Source: Cryptomeria japonica | Lineage: Eukaryota > Streptophyta > Pinopsida > Cupressales > Cupressaceae | Direction of reading: 5' to 3' | Length of the DNA stretch: 64,000 nt | Assembly: GCF_030272615.1 (NCBI RefSeq) | Contig: NC_081411.1 | Coordinates: 182,178,977 to 182,242,976 of the forward strand | Position numbers and translations under genes: made by a program | Shown here: positions 11,187 through 22,128 of the stretch, piece by piece | Numbering within the stretch: the first letter of the stretch is position 1 | Layout: each line of letters begins with the position of its first letter | The notes under the pieces: model-generated | The model's database searches: none | Seen by the model: the letters and a program-made list of their open reading frames with translations, nothing else | What the model was told of the DNA's origin: nothing

Positions 11187-11987
11187 ATGAAGCTTGAGAG
11201 GACAAAAATGATAATTTTTGCCCCACGGTGGGTGCCAAAATGTCGTGCCTATGAAGTGTGTACCTATTATACCTGTATCTACAACACAAAACACTCATTA
11301 GATCATTACAAGCATGGTTAATGAATTTAAAACAAGTAAAGATAAAACCATAGCTAAGCGATCTATCACCTCCTAGTAAATGCGAGTATGAATTTTGCTC
11401 TCAGATCTGGTTAGGCGAATTCCAGTGACTTGACTACACCTAGATGGAGGATTTAAGATGATAAATGATGCATTTGAGCTATCAATGATAATGATTAAGG
11501 TTCATGATTCTATGATTATGCTAGAAAATAAGCTAAAATGATGCAATTAAGCTATGATAACAATGCTCAAATGATAAACTAAGATTGCATATGCCTATAG
11601 TAACAATGCCTGAAATGCAAATGAGATGGGATGATTATTGCTCCAAAATGGGGTCTATTTATAGGATTTCCAAGGCTAGAGGTGAGGTGGCGGGAATCAA
11701 CGGTCAAGATTAGGTCTGAAGATATCAATGGTGAAATTGGAGGAGGTTGGCAAAGAGGCTGGATTAAAGGGAACATCTGTCATCTCTATGGTGACAAGTG
11801 TCAAGAGGCTTCTAGAAGAGGTTGGATGAAAGGGAACACTTAGTGAAAAGTGTCACAAAGCTTGGCTCATGAGAGGGTAAAGTTTCCAAGGAAAGGGAAC
11901 ATTTGGGTAGATGGAATGGGTTAGGTTTAGGAATGGTTAGGAAAATTTGTGGATAATTTGAGGGTATGTGCAAGCTAATGAGTCACA
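11187..11987 (-). mobile_element. Gypsy LTR with primer site, minus strand, truncated inside
   Basis: On the minus strand a promoter-like CCTATAAATAGACC lies at 11652-11665. An LTR then ends at 11241, followed by TTGGCACCCACCGTGGGGC (11221-11239), the primer-binding region seen in many plant Ty3/gypsy elements. Only about 35 bp of internal sequence remains before the join at 11186/11187. The far end of the LTR, near 11987, is a guess. Confidence 0.6.
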
Positions 11988-12026
11988 AATTCGCGGAATT
12001 CTACGCGTTGGAAAATGCGCTCCGCA

Positions 12027-12194
12027 AAACGGGCCCCCGTTTTCAAAAAATGGGGGCCCGTTCTAAAAAACGGGGGCCCGTTAATGGTTCGGCCTCCCGA
12101 GTTGAAAGGTCACGGAGTGTCGAAGCTAAATAAAATGGGCCCCCATTTATAAACAAAACGGGTCACCGTTTATAAACAAAACGGGCCCCTATTT
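12027..12194. repeat. Left subterminal GGGCCC palindrome cluster of T
   Basis: Six near-palindromic units built on AACGGGCCCCCGTTT lie at about 12027, 12050, 12069, 12133, 12157 (variant GGGTCACC) and 12179, partly joined by TATAAACAAA. Such arrays near transposon ends commonly act as transposase-binding sites; that role is inferred here. Confidence 0.75.
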
Positions 12195-13349
12195 TGAAAT
12201 TCTATTTTTACCATTTTTTTGGACAATTTTTCATTTTCACCGTGACAGTGAGTTGACAAGAAGAGATCAAAAACGGGCCGCCGTGCTGTGGTTTCCACTT
12301 CAAGCCTCCACCACTATCCTAGGTAAACATTCAGTCATCTATTTTCACATTTCATAATTTTCTTGTATATTTTTCTTATTTTTTTGTGTATTATTTAGTT
12401 TTTTTTTAATTATTTTAGTTTTTTTTTATAGTAGCATATAAATAAATTATTTTTTATATTTGTAAATTCTTGATTTTGATCTAAAATATTTTTGAACAGT
12501 TAACCCTTAATCGTAATCAACAAATTTAGAAACCAAAACCAAACCTAGATAATTAACAAAACGAAATCGACACAAACAAAAAATCAAAAATGAAATGGAA
12601 ACAAAAACAAAAACGTTCAAAAATGAAATTGAAATAAAACCGAACATATGTACCTAAATTATTCTTAATCCTCATTAGGCAATACAAAAGTTACCACTAA
12701 ATTAGTATAACCTTAAAAGTAATTAACATTACTTTTCAAATTTTAGATATGAAAGTTTAGGCTTAGGTTTATGCCATGTCATGGCATAAAGGTCCTATTA
12801 TGCTCCTATTATGTCATGTGATGGTATAAAAGGATCAATTATGGACACAATTTTAGAGCAAAGCTAGATAAGTTACTAAAATTAGAGTTTGGTTTACATA
12901 GGTTCATAAAGGAAGCTAATATGCCAAATATATAATTCATTAATACAAAATAAAAAATATTCTTGATTTATAATGTTGATTGATAATGAGTTTTCTAAAT
13001 GGGGTGCTAATTATATATACATCCGAAAGATTTGAAAAATATAATTCCCAAGAAGTATTTTGAATATCTTTAGAAGTATATTGGTATATCTAGAATGTAA
13101 TTTATATTATAAAAGATTTGATATATGATTTGAAGTTGGTAGATATTTTGAGGAAGATTTATTAGATTATGTTATGATTAAGCTAATATTAGAAGAATGG
13201 TTTTAACAACATCTTTTGGTTTTAAAAAGTGCACAAGGTTTGAAGTTGAAATCATATTCGATTGTATATAATATTAAATTGTTAAGGAGCTATTTTTTTT
13301 TAAAATAGTTAATTTAAGATATTAGTTGAAGCTATTTGAGAATGTGAGA
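12195..13349. other. Non-coding left arm of T, A-rich
   Basis: No ORF. It holds an A-rich low-complexity tract at about 12515-12650 and a 9-bp-arm inverted repeat at 12770-12788 (TATGCCATG T CATGGCATA). Confidence 0.5.
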
Positions 13350-13600
13350 TAGTCCTAATGAACACACGAATTAAATTAATGAACCTAGGACAATCACAAT
13401 GAACATATTATAGTCCTAATGAGCCTCAAATGATCCTAATGAATGTAGGGCAGTCTTAATGAACCTAAGAAAGTCCTAATGAGCCTAAGAAAGTCCTAAT
13501 GAGCCTAAGAAAGCCATAATGAACTTGGGACAATCATAATGAACCTAGGATAGTCCTAATGAACCTACGATAGTGTAAACAAGCCTAGGATAGTGTAAGA
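13350..13600. repeat. Tandem array of a 20-bp unit, about 11 copies
   Basis: The unit is close to AGTCCTAATGAACCTAGGAT. Central copies (13456-13520) repeat almost exactly at 20 bp; outer copies are diverged. Confidence 0.8.
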
Positions 13601-15726
13601 AAAAATCACTACAAAAAAGACCTCAAATGCGTTAAATGAATTTCCCAATAATGCACTCGTGTTTATCTTTTTTTGGTCATTTGGCCACCTTTTTTTACAA
13701 CAACATCTTGGTGTATACACCCCTAAGAAGACCTTTTCCTCAAAAATTTCTTGGATCATGAACTCCTCATGTGCACCAAACATAAGTTGCCACTTGGAAG
13801 CTTCTAGTGCACACAATCCTTTCAATCAATCTACTCCATTGATCTCTCAAAACAATCTTAGTCTTTAATCCTCTATCCTTCATGACTATAAATAAATCAT
13901 TATATGAGCTATTTTCAAGAACTCTTGTAATGCAATGTTATGTTGCCAATTTAAGCACCTTACATCCTATCTTGGTCACAAATCCATCTTGAAGCCATCA
14001 ACCTTTAGCTACAACAAGAGTTTTCTTTCTGAGATACTATTGTCTTTCATCTTTTATACATTATCCTTTAACTCGATCTAAAGGTGGTACTTATGCATAG
14101 CATAATGGTTTGAAATTCATAGTTTAAGTCCTTTATTGATTTTTTATGCTTGCTTGCATACACATATATTGCTAGAATTTAGCAATTCTTTATAGCTTCT
14201 ATTTTAGTTTATTTATGAAAGAGTATAAATGAAGCTATATTTAAAGTCATAATTGTAAGATCCCCTCAATCATTGAGGTAGAATTCAAAATTGATTTCAC
14301 CTCTAATTATATGAAAAATTTAATTTTTCTGTACATATCAAAATCTTTCAAAATTTTGCATATTAAACAATAAAATATTGTGATGAACAAGTCTCTAGAG
14401 TCTTGAAAATAAAAACAAGTCTCTAGAGTCTTAAAACCCTTTATTTTCATAAAGTGCCAACACTGCATTTTTTCCCTAAAATATTCTCTTTGATTAATAC
14501 GAAATTTTAAAATGGTTGCCACTAAAAGTATTAGGTCAGCGAAAGGAATTGGGATATTTAAAAATAGGCTTGCATCACTCTTTTAGCTTCATTGAGTTGT
14601 AGTTTGTTCATTGACTTAATAATTAAGTGCTTGCAAGTATGATAGTGGAATTTAGGAATGAGGATCATATAGTATGTTAGGAATTTTATTTGGAATGTTA
14701 GTCAAAATAATATTCTAGTTGATAATTATAAATGCATGTGTAAAATATTGTTGAAATTGATTATTTTAAAAGTAAATATTGCAAGGTTAATTTTGTTTTT
14801 AATTGTTGGCATGTTGTGTTGATTTTTATGTAAGAGTTTCATTTCTTATTCAACTTTGTAAGAGAATTTGTGTATGAATTGATATCTTAAATTTTATAGA
14901 AAGATTATATATGAAAACAAATCATTGCGGCGTTTTATAATAAATGATTTATAGGAAATAATATTTTTTGAAGGTTTTGTAAATTATAATCTTGTGTAGA
15001 TTTGATTATGGGAGAAATTTAATGGTGAAATATGCTTAACTCTTCAAAAGTTTTGATGTTTTGTCTTTACATGACAACCACTTAGAATATAATATGTTTT
15101 AAGAATGTCATTTATAGTCATGGGAGATTAGTTTTTTTTTAAGATTGTCTGAAGACTAATCAATGTAATAAAAATTGATGGCAATTATCTCAAAACTATG
15201 TAATTGAATTCTAATAAATTATCATGTACACTAAAACACTAGAAATATGGAGCATCCAAACACACACGTGCATTTTTCAAAATAACTTTAAGTTAAAGTT
15301 AACAAAATATTATGTTGTCTTAGTAATATTGTTTCCATGCTATATATTCTTACACTAGAAGGAGGATCATCTTATTTCTCACTTCTTTATTGATCTTATG
15401 TATGAAATATTTTATATTGATTTTAATAGTTGATGACAAGAAATGAATTTATTAAATTGAATATATAATAGATTTATGATGTTTCATTGAAAGTTTTTAT
15501 TAAGTTTTGTGCACAAATTTTATATTTCAAGATTCAATAGTATGTACATGTATATTTTTTTAAGTTCAATATTATATTTTATATTTCATGTGTATCTCAT
15601 TCAACAACATAGAAATGTTACAATTTATAAATGTTTTTTTTTAATTTAGTAAAATAGATTCTTCTTTGACATAGAGTTGTATATAATTCATGTATATCTT
15701 TATATATGCAGGAGTTCTTTGTTATC
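13601..15726. other. T left arm continued: CACTA-like string, possible LTR-like promoter, no gene
   Basis: CACTACAAAAAAGACC at 13607 resembles a CACTA-transposon terminus, but no matching TTTTGTAGTG was found. An ACTATAAATAAATC box near 13887 followed by AACTCTTGTAATGCAATG looks promoter-like and could belong to an old LTR. The rest is AT-rich with no coding signal. A splice-acceptor-like TATATATGCAG ends at 15711, so a 5' non-coding exon of the next gene may lie upstream. Confidence 0.4.
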
Positions 15727-15774
15727 ATGGATGTCTTTGACATAGATGAACTATTAGGTGAAAATCCCCCACCA

Positions 15775-15836
15775 CAACCCCCTCCTCCTCCTCCTCCACC
15801 TCCACCACCACCACCACCACCACCACCACCACAACA
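15775..15836 (+). repeat. CCT/CCA microsatellite encoding polyproline
   Basis: CCT and CCA triplets run without interruption inside the first exon of the T plus-strand gene. Confidence 0.9.
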
Positions 15837-17420
15837 ACCCCCTAGATTGGATGAAATTCGTTTAAGAGAATGAATTAATGAAAACCTACAAGTGATTGAA
15901 CAAAACATTGCTGCTATCCAAAATGAGCAAGTCACGCCACCCCATCTTGTAGAGTTTGCAAAATCAATGCAAACTATTGTCGAGTCAATTAGATCTGTTG
16001 ATTCTCAATTAGATCAATTTCATAGATGACGACAAGAGTCGTGTGATTTTTATGCCGATGGTTTAACTTATAGGCAAATCACTGATTTGAAAATAACCAA
16101 AGCTCATTTATGTCCATATTTTACCAACCCAAAAACAAGAGAACCAATGCAACCTAACCAGAAAAGAATTTCAATTAGGTGGTGTGTGCATCTAGAAATG
16201 GCTAGATACTTTTGGGATAGATGGTGGATGGTTTTTGATTATCCACCACATCGTAATTATGAGGTCCCTTTTTATTTTTTGAAGAAATTATACTGTGAGT
16301 TTGTAATGAACCAAAAACCAAATTATTTTGATATTAAGTCATTCCAGGGTGTTGGTCGTGGAATGCCACAACATAGATTAGGGGCACGGAGTAATAATCC
16401 CCTACCGGATCCACCCATAGTTCCACTTGTTGCTCCATCGTTTCCTGCAGATGTCCAAAATACATCATTCATTTCGACATTAGATGCTTTGACTTCCCTC
16501 ACAGGTAACTTGAGTGAGCAAGCTGCTCACATGGCATTTGCTCCTCGATGGATGCCACATATGTGTTCGAGTTGTCATGAGACGTGTGTAGGTCCTACTA
16601 CTACTGTAGGATCTACTTCAGTTCTAGATGAGCATGATGCAATAGATGATAGTATGATGACATCTTATATGGATTTTCTTTGCTCGGATGTTCATCTTGA
16701 CCAGGTATAGATATATATATATATATACATGTACATGTCAATCTTTTTATACTTCATTAAATATAGGTATAAACTAAGTGCATCTCTTTTTTTATACAAT
16801 CTAATACTTCATTAAATAAATTTTGTTTATGTAGATAAGGACTACACCTAATATTAGAGTCAATATTCCATCTACTGGAACACAACTCGGCACACATTAT
16901 GGGGTATAGTATAAATTTCTATCTAGACATTGTACTAGATCTTTTTAAGTTAATATGTTATCATCGTATACTATATAAATTTTCATGTTGATACATTGAA
17001 TGCTTCTTTCTCTAGGATTCAGGTCATGAGGGACCCTCTACATCACATTGAGAAGAGGGTCTGACTATTGTGACACCATCTATGGTATGTATCTTATAAT
17101 TCTTAAATTAAATATGAACTCTTACAATATTGTAACTTAACTTGAAATTATTTAGTACACATATATATGTTCACTAAATATGATTTCATTAAATGCATGT
17201 ATGCAGGTGGACACTACCATTAGGATAGGTTATCCTCATAATTTTGATCAGAGCCAATTTGAACGCACATCGACATCCTTTGAGGTATTAATATGTAATA
17301 CTTAATTTGATCTTATTTTGACTCTTAATTTAAGATTTAATTGGACACTTTGAACTTGACCTTGTACAGGAGTTAGCTAGCACTACATTTGGTGTTGATA
17401 CTGCACAAGATACTGCTAGA

Positions 17421-17950
17421 GGAGATACTGCTAGAGGATCTAATGAGCATATGGTAAGTTTGTAACTTAATTTATGAATTCTACTATATTTGATAAATGA
17501 TTCTTTTAATAGTTAATTTCAAGTAATATTTTAATATTATTTTTTTATTGTACAACATGAGACAAGTGGATCTGGACCACGTCCTGGGGACAAGAGAGAT
17601 ACTGCTAGAGGATCTGATAAGCATATGGTAAGTTTGTAACTTAATTTATGAATTCTACTATATTTGATAAATGATTCTTTTAATAGTTAATTTCAAGTAA
17701 TATTTTAATATTATTTTTTTATTGTACAACATGAGACAGGTGGATCTAGACCACGTCCCGGGAACAAGAGAGATACTGCTAGAGGATCTGATGAGCATAT
17801 GGTAAGTTTGTAACTTAATTTACGAATTCTACTAAATTTGATAAATGATTCTTTTAATAGTTAAGTTCAAGTAATATTTTAATATTATTTTTTTATTGTA
17901 CAACATGAGACAGGTGGATCTGGACCATGTCCTAGGGACAAGAGACCACG
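17421..17950 (+). repeat. 174-bp exon-intron tandem repeat
   Basis: Donor sites at 17454, 17628 and 17802 are exactly 174 bp apart. Each unit holds one 66-nt exon and its intron, nearly identical between copies, including the TTTATTGTACAACATGAG acceptor region. Confidence 0.9.
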
Positions 17951-17971
17951 AGATGTTATTGATGATAGCAC

Positions 17972-18372
17972 TTAGATTTTACTGTTTATTTGGCTTTGAT
18001 ATGTACTTTTTTATGGACTTTACACATTTGTTTACACGTGCACATACTTTATATATATGGATAGTTGCATAATAGGATTAGATCATATATATTTTGTGCA
18101 TTATTTATATATTTTGTGCACATTAGATATTATGTGGAGTGAACATCATGTTACCATCTAGACATATATATGGATTAGATATTATATGGATTATGTGGAC
18201 TTGAAATTTTACTATTTATTTGGCTCTGATATGTACTATTTTATGGGCTTTACATATTTGTTTACACGTGCACACACATACTTTATATATATGGATAGTT
18301 TCATAATAGGATTAGATCATATATATTATGTGCATACTTTATGTGTATTGTGCCCATTAGATATTATGTGGA
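17972..18372 (+). repeat. Duplicated segment of about 165 bp, period about 226 bp
   Basis: The segment from TTTATTTGGCTTTGATATG through ACACGTGCACA to GGATTAGATCATATATA occurs at about 17985-18110 and again at about 18210-18335. Shorter TATGTGGACTTGAAATT units continue to 18480. Confidence 0.75.
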
Positions 18373-18480
18373 CTTGAAATTATGTGCACATTAGATCATA
18401 TATATTGACTTGAAATTATGTGGACTTGAAATTTTGTGCATACTTTATATATTATGTGGACTTGAAATTTTATTTATGGA

Positions 18481-18850
18481 AGTTGTGCTTAAACAACTTT
18501 ATAGGCATTATGTGGACTTGTAATTTTATTTTTGGAATTTCATTTAAATAGTTCTTGTGATTAGATAAACTAAATGTGCATACATCATGAACTAAGTATC
18601 GAAACATATCTTATAATTATAACATATTCTAAATTAAAAAGTATCATTTAACAAATATAATGAATAGAACTTGATTAAAACATAATTATCTCATTCATAA
18701 ATTTGACCAATAGTCTCTCATTTATGTATATTGTACACAAAATGTAATCAAGAAGACATATCTAAAATAAAATAAACAGTCTATTTAAATAACTTTGTTT
18801 TCATTGATGCCTTCTACTTGTGGTAGACCTGAAACAAAATTTTACTAGAT
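18481..18850. other. Spacer between the convergent genes of T
   Basis: AT-rich and non-coding; presumably holds the 3' UTRs and polyadenylation regions of both genes. Confidence 0.5.
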
Positions 18851-21800
18851 TCATTCTGTTATACCATCTGCATCCTCTCTCTTTTGCAAAGCATCTATAA
18901 TTGTCTCGTGCTCTTCCATAGAGAGAGTCCATAATTGTTTATTAGCAGACCTGCCACGATATCTATCCAATTTTATATTAGTTGCCACTACCAAATGCGA
19001 GTAATGTATAATCTTCTTCTCTAATTCATAATCTTCAAATGCGGGCAATCCATTCTTTCTTGTTAGATATTTGCGTAGCCAAGTACCAACAACAACCATA
19101 GATCCTGTTGGATAGTCATAACCATCATCATCTACTCGAGGAGTAGTTAGCTTATGTTTTGGCTCTACACATCGAGCCAACCAATACTCTATCCCCTCTT
19201 CATTGTCCTCTGGTGCAACAATAGCATAGACATGTCCTATGCACAAAACAATTTTATTTTAATATTTAATGAGAAATAAAAACAAAAATATACACTGTAA
19301 GATTTCATAAATTTATGTACTATTTAATAAATCAAAACAAATTTCAAAAATAATTTTACCTTGTTGTATAAGATCTGAAATGCAATCAAAGTCATTTGAT
19401 GCAAACATTTGATCTATATCTTCATCAGTTCTTTCATGCGGATCATTTGCATCTATGGGTGTCAATGATCTTTGTTGCCATTCTTCAACCCATTCTTTAT
19501 TCTCACAAAATTTCCAATCTCCAGAAACACAAAACTGACAAAAGCAAGCAAGTTGCCTTGTGAATATAGTCCATGTGTTTGAATTAGAACTCTTAAATGA
19601 ATGCCATTTAGCTGATCCAATGATGGTATTACAATCATGCCGAATAGGAATACTATCCTCCTCTATCAACCAGAAGAAACGTCGAATTGCAAAGTTTTCG
19701 GTTGATCCTTTTGACAACTTTGAATTGCACCAATCTACAACTGCACGAGCATCTCTGAATTTCACTGCATCCTCGAATTTCAATTGTTCTCTAGCGAGAG
19801 CTCTTTTTATACAGGCACCAGCTCCATCGTGTTCCCCCTTACCATGTCCTGCTTCAAAAAAACTCCATAAATGTTGGACATTGGTTATCTTGTGAACTTT
19901 GCATAGCCAATAAAACATTCTTGCATTTTTGAATTGTCTAGTGCAGTTATCTGACCATATCATATGTTGTTTCATGTCAATTTCTCTTTCCTTAAGATTA
20001 TCATAAAATACCTCGAAGCAATGTTGGACAAACTCTGAAGAGTGTAATCGATTATCGCTAACATAGAAATGATACTCCCTCAAAAAATTTCTGTTATCTT
20101 CTGTACTATCATGGTCATGTCTATATATAATGTGCACAAATATGGCCACTTGCACTGAGTTGTAGTATTGTGATTGAGTTTCCTCTTGTGGTTGTAGAGT
20201 ATAATTTTTTGCAAAATCCATAACTGATACTATTGTTCCAACTGGAAATGTGTTCTTGCATATGCGAAACTGTCCATCAAGCCATCGAGCATGTTGGGAA
20301 TGTTTCACATATTTTGGAACAATATGAGTTTTAAACTCACTAATAAATGCATTCACACTATTATGTTCTGTAATCAATTCTAAACGTTTCCCCATCTTTC
20401 CATCCTTTAGAGGGTATTCTATATTTTTAAATCTCCTAACATCAACCATTTTTTGTCCAAACTCAGATGAAACATGTTCATGCAAACATTCACCTATCGA
20501 AGAATAGTTCCCACATAAATTGCAAAGACCATAAATGCATGAACTAGAAAGAAATAATTGTTCATTAGGTGGTTTACAAAATAAACTTCCAATAAAATCT
20601 TTTATAGTTTCAGGTGGAACATAAACACCACAATCCTGCATAAGATCATTACCATGCAACATACAACGAATATATCGAAAAATATCATAATAGTAACGAA
20701 ACTGGACATGAGTTTTACAACAACAAGATATTCTTTGTTTATTGATTTTAACATACCAGGGTTTGCATTTTTCAAATGATCTTTGACTAACTCGTAAATT
20801 CATTAACACAGATTCATCACTAAATTTTTTAAAGAATTTAGTTTGAGTCATGTCAAGAAGATGTTTTGGATGAGGATCACAAATTTTTGATCCCACCCTT
20901 AACTTTAAAACATCTCTAGCATTTGATGAAACTCTAGTGTTATCATGCCAAAATTTTGCAATTAATTGTTTAGTTTTATCATTTAATTTCATGTCCGACC
21001 TTTGAAGTCTACCACTAAAAATCCAACAATGGTTTAGTGGATCAATTTCAATTATGTCTCTTCTTTTGGCCTCTCTTGACAAGGTTCTACGATGTAAGTT
21101 CAAATAACCACTTATATCACTTAACATTCTTTTACTAACAATCATTTTGTCAACTGTAGTAGTCGTTATAACTCTACGTCCTGCATTCTTATCTTTAGAT
21201 CGACTTGTTTTTCCTATAGAATCGATGGCACTAGCAACAGTAGATACAACTTGCTTATATGATTCATCTTTTCTTTTTGGTTTTGCATAAATACCTATTT
21301 TTTTCATGACTTTACGCATTTTTAACATTTTTATTAATTGTAGCATTAATTGACATTGGAATCCTAACTTTTTATTATAGAAAAATTGTTTATATAATTT
21401 GTTTGCATGTGTTCTGATTTGTCTCCAAGAAACTAACCCATTAAGATTATCTAGCACATTGCTATCAATAGTAAACAAATTACATTCATTTTCTTTTAGA
21501 GAGGGTGGTGTAATATTTTCAATTTTTATTTCTTTTCGTATTGGTGTATGAAATTTATATCCAACTTCATTTAAATCAAGAATTTGATTGGCATCATAGT
21601 CATCAAGATTTAAAAACATACCAAGATTCGCATCCACATCAACATTTGCATCAACAGTCATACTCGTGTGTGGTTCTACATTTTTTGCATCCATCATGAT
21701 GTCTTCAATGGTCTCATCTACAATGGGCATTGAACTAGATGCTTCAGAAGTGTTATTCAATTGTCATTGTTGTGATCTTCGATCTCTTTGCCGTTTTGCC

Positions 21801-21876
21801 TCCTTCTCTCTTTGTGCTTGAATTTCATCCACTGTCATTGTCCTCTTTTTTTCTTTTTACATTGCTTAGAACCCAT
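18851..21876 (-). pseudogene. T transposase, DDE-type with WSDN and HGKG motifs, two exons
   Basis: The main exon is open from 21763 to a donor at 19360/19359; a GT-AG intron (19237-19359) joins in frame to 19236-18851, giving DLIQQ-G-HVYAIVAPED across the join and about 928 residues. Counting from the codon at 21760, landmarks are an acidic N-terminus, a basic helical stretch at 140-230, a Cys cluster (SCCCKTH, 345-351), CNLC at 413-416, MDFAKNY (D515), WSDNC (D604), HGKGEHDG (639-646) and CFCQFC at 739-744. D515, D604 and D645 or a nearby acid are candidate catalytic residues. This motif set matches uncharacterised animal proteins I recall (VDFAENY, WSDG, SHGKGxCDG). The start is damaged: ATG 21838 is followed by a TGA at 21766-21764, and an upstream ATG at 21876 is out of frame across an A-run. 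The next in-frame ATG is at 21730. Confidence 0.75.
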
Positions 21877-22053
21877 TTTTACAAACTCGTCTTCAAAAAA
21901 TAATATCTTTTTATAGAGTTCTTCAAAAAATCGTGTAAAAAATATTAAAAAGTACTGCCAAATGATGTAAAAAATCTTTGTCAGTATGGATTTCAATGAT
22001 AGTGTGGTAAATCGAAGCAATCTATCTTTTTTTTTATAGTAATGGTTATTTAG

Positions 22054-22128
22054 AAACGAGGGCCCGTTGTTAAATCCAATGGGCAAAAAATGAAATGGGC
22101 CCCCGTTTATAAAATGGGGGCCCGTTAT
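22054..22128. repeat. Right subterminal GGGCCC palindromes of T
   Basis: Units at about 22054 (AACGAGGGCCCGTT), 22092 (AAATGGGCCCCCGTTTAT) and 22111 (AAAATGGGGGCCCGTTAT) are the same motif as at the left end. Confidence 0.75.

Larger units (their letters stand above)
15727..17975 (+). pseudogene. T plus-strand gene, 8 phase-0 exons, unknown function
   Basis: I do not recognise this protein. ATG 15727 opens a first exon to 16704, with GT/AG-bounded exons at 16835-16903, 17016-17084, 17207-17284, 17370-17453, 17562-17627, 17736-17801 and 17910-17975. All junctions are phase 0, giving 492 codons. The N-terminus is acidic, then comes a run of about 18 prolines, a possible coiled-coil segment, and a Trp/Tyr-rich domain (WWMVFDYPPHRNYEVPFYF, 16222-16278). 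The tail is a series of short repeated exons ending RDVIDDST. Three in-frame TGA codons (15871, 16027, 17049) break it, all explicable as CGA to TGA. Its place beside a transposase suggests an accessory transposition protein, comparable in position only to second genes of CACTA or Mutator elements. Confidence 0.6.
12021..22128. mobile_element. Element T: two-gene DNA transposon of uncertain superfamily
   Basis: The unit is bounded by GC-rich GGGCCC palindromes at both ends within AT-rich DNA. It holds two convergent genes: a multi-exon gene on the plus strand (15727-17975) and a spliced transposase on the minus strand (18851-21876). There are no LTRs, RT or integrase. Read inward, the two ends align as GCAxAACGGGCCCCC, then TTTT, then GGGGGCCC. 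I found no certain terminal bases or target duplication, so the limits are approximate. All coding regions carry a few nonsense codons. Confidence 0.7.

Noticed and set aside
13607-13622. Calling a complete CACTA transposon here
   Set aside because: No matching inverted terminus or CACTA transposase could be found in the window.
15618-15935. Minus-strand ORF with a long glycine run
   Set aside because: It is the reverse complement of the polyproline-coding CCT/CCA tract in the T plus-strand gene.
21730-21763. Taking the TTG codon at 21760 as the transposase start
   Set aside because: Plant genes start at ATG. The frame opens after a TGA and its first ATG is at 21730, while the likely original start lies upstream of the nonsense codon.
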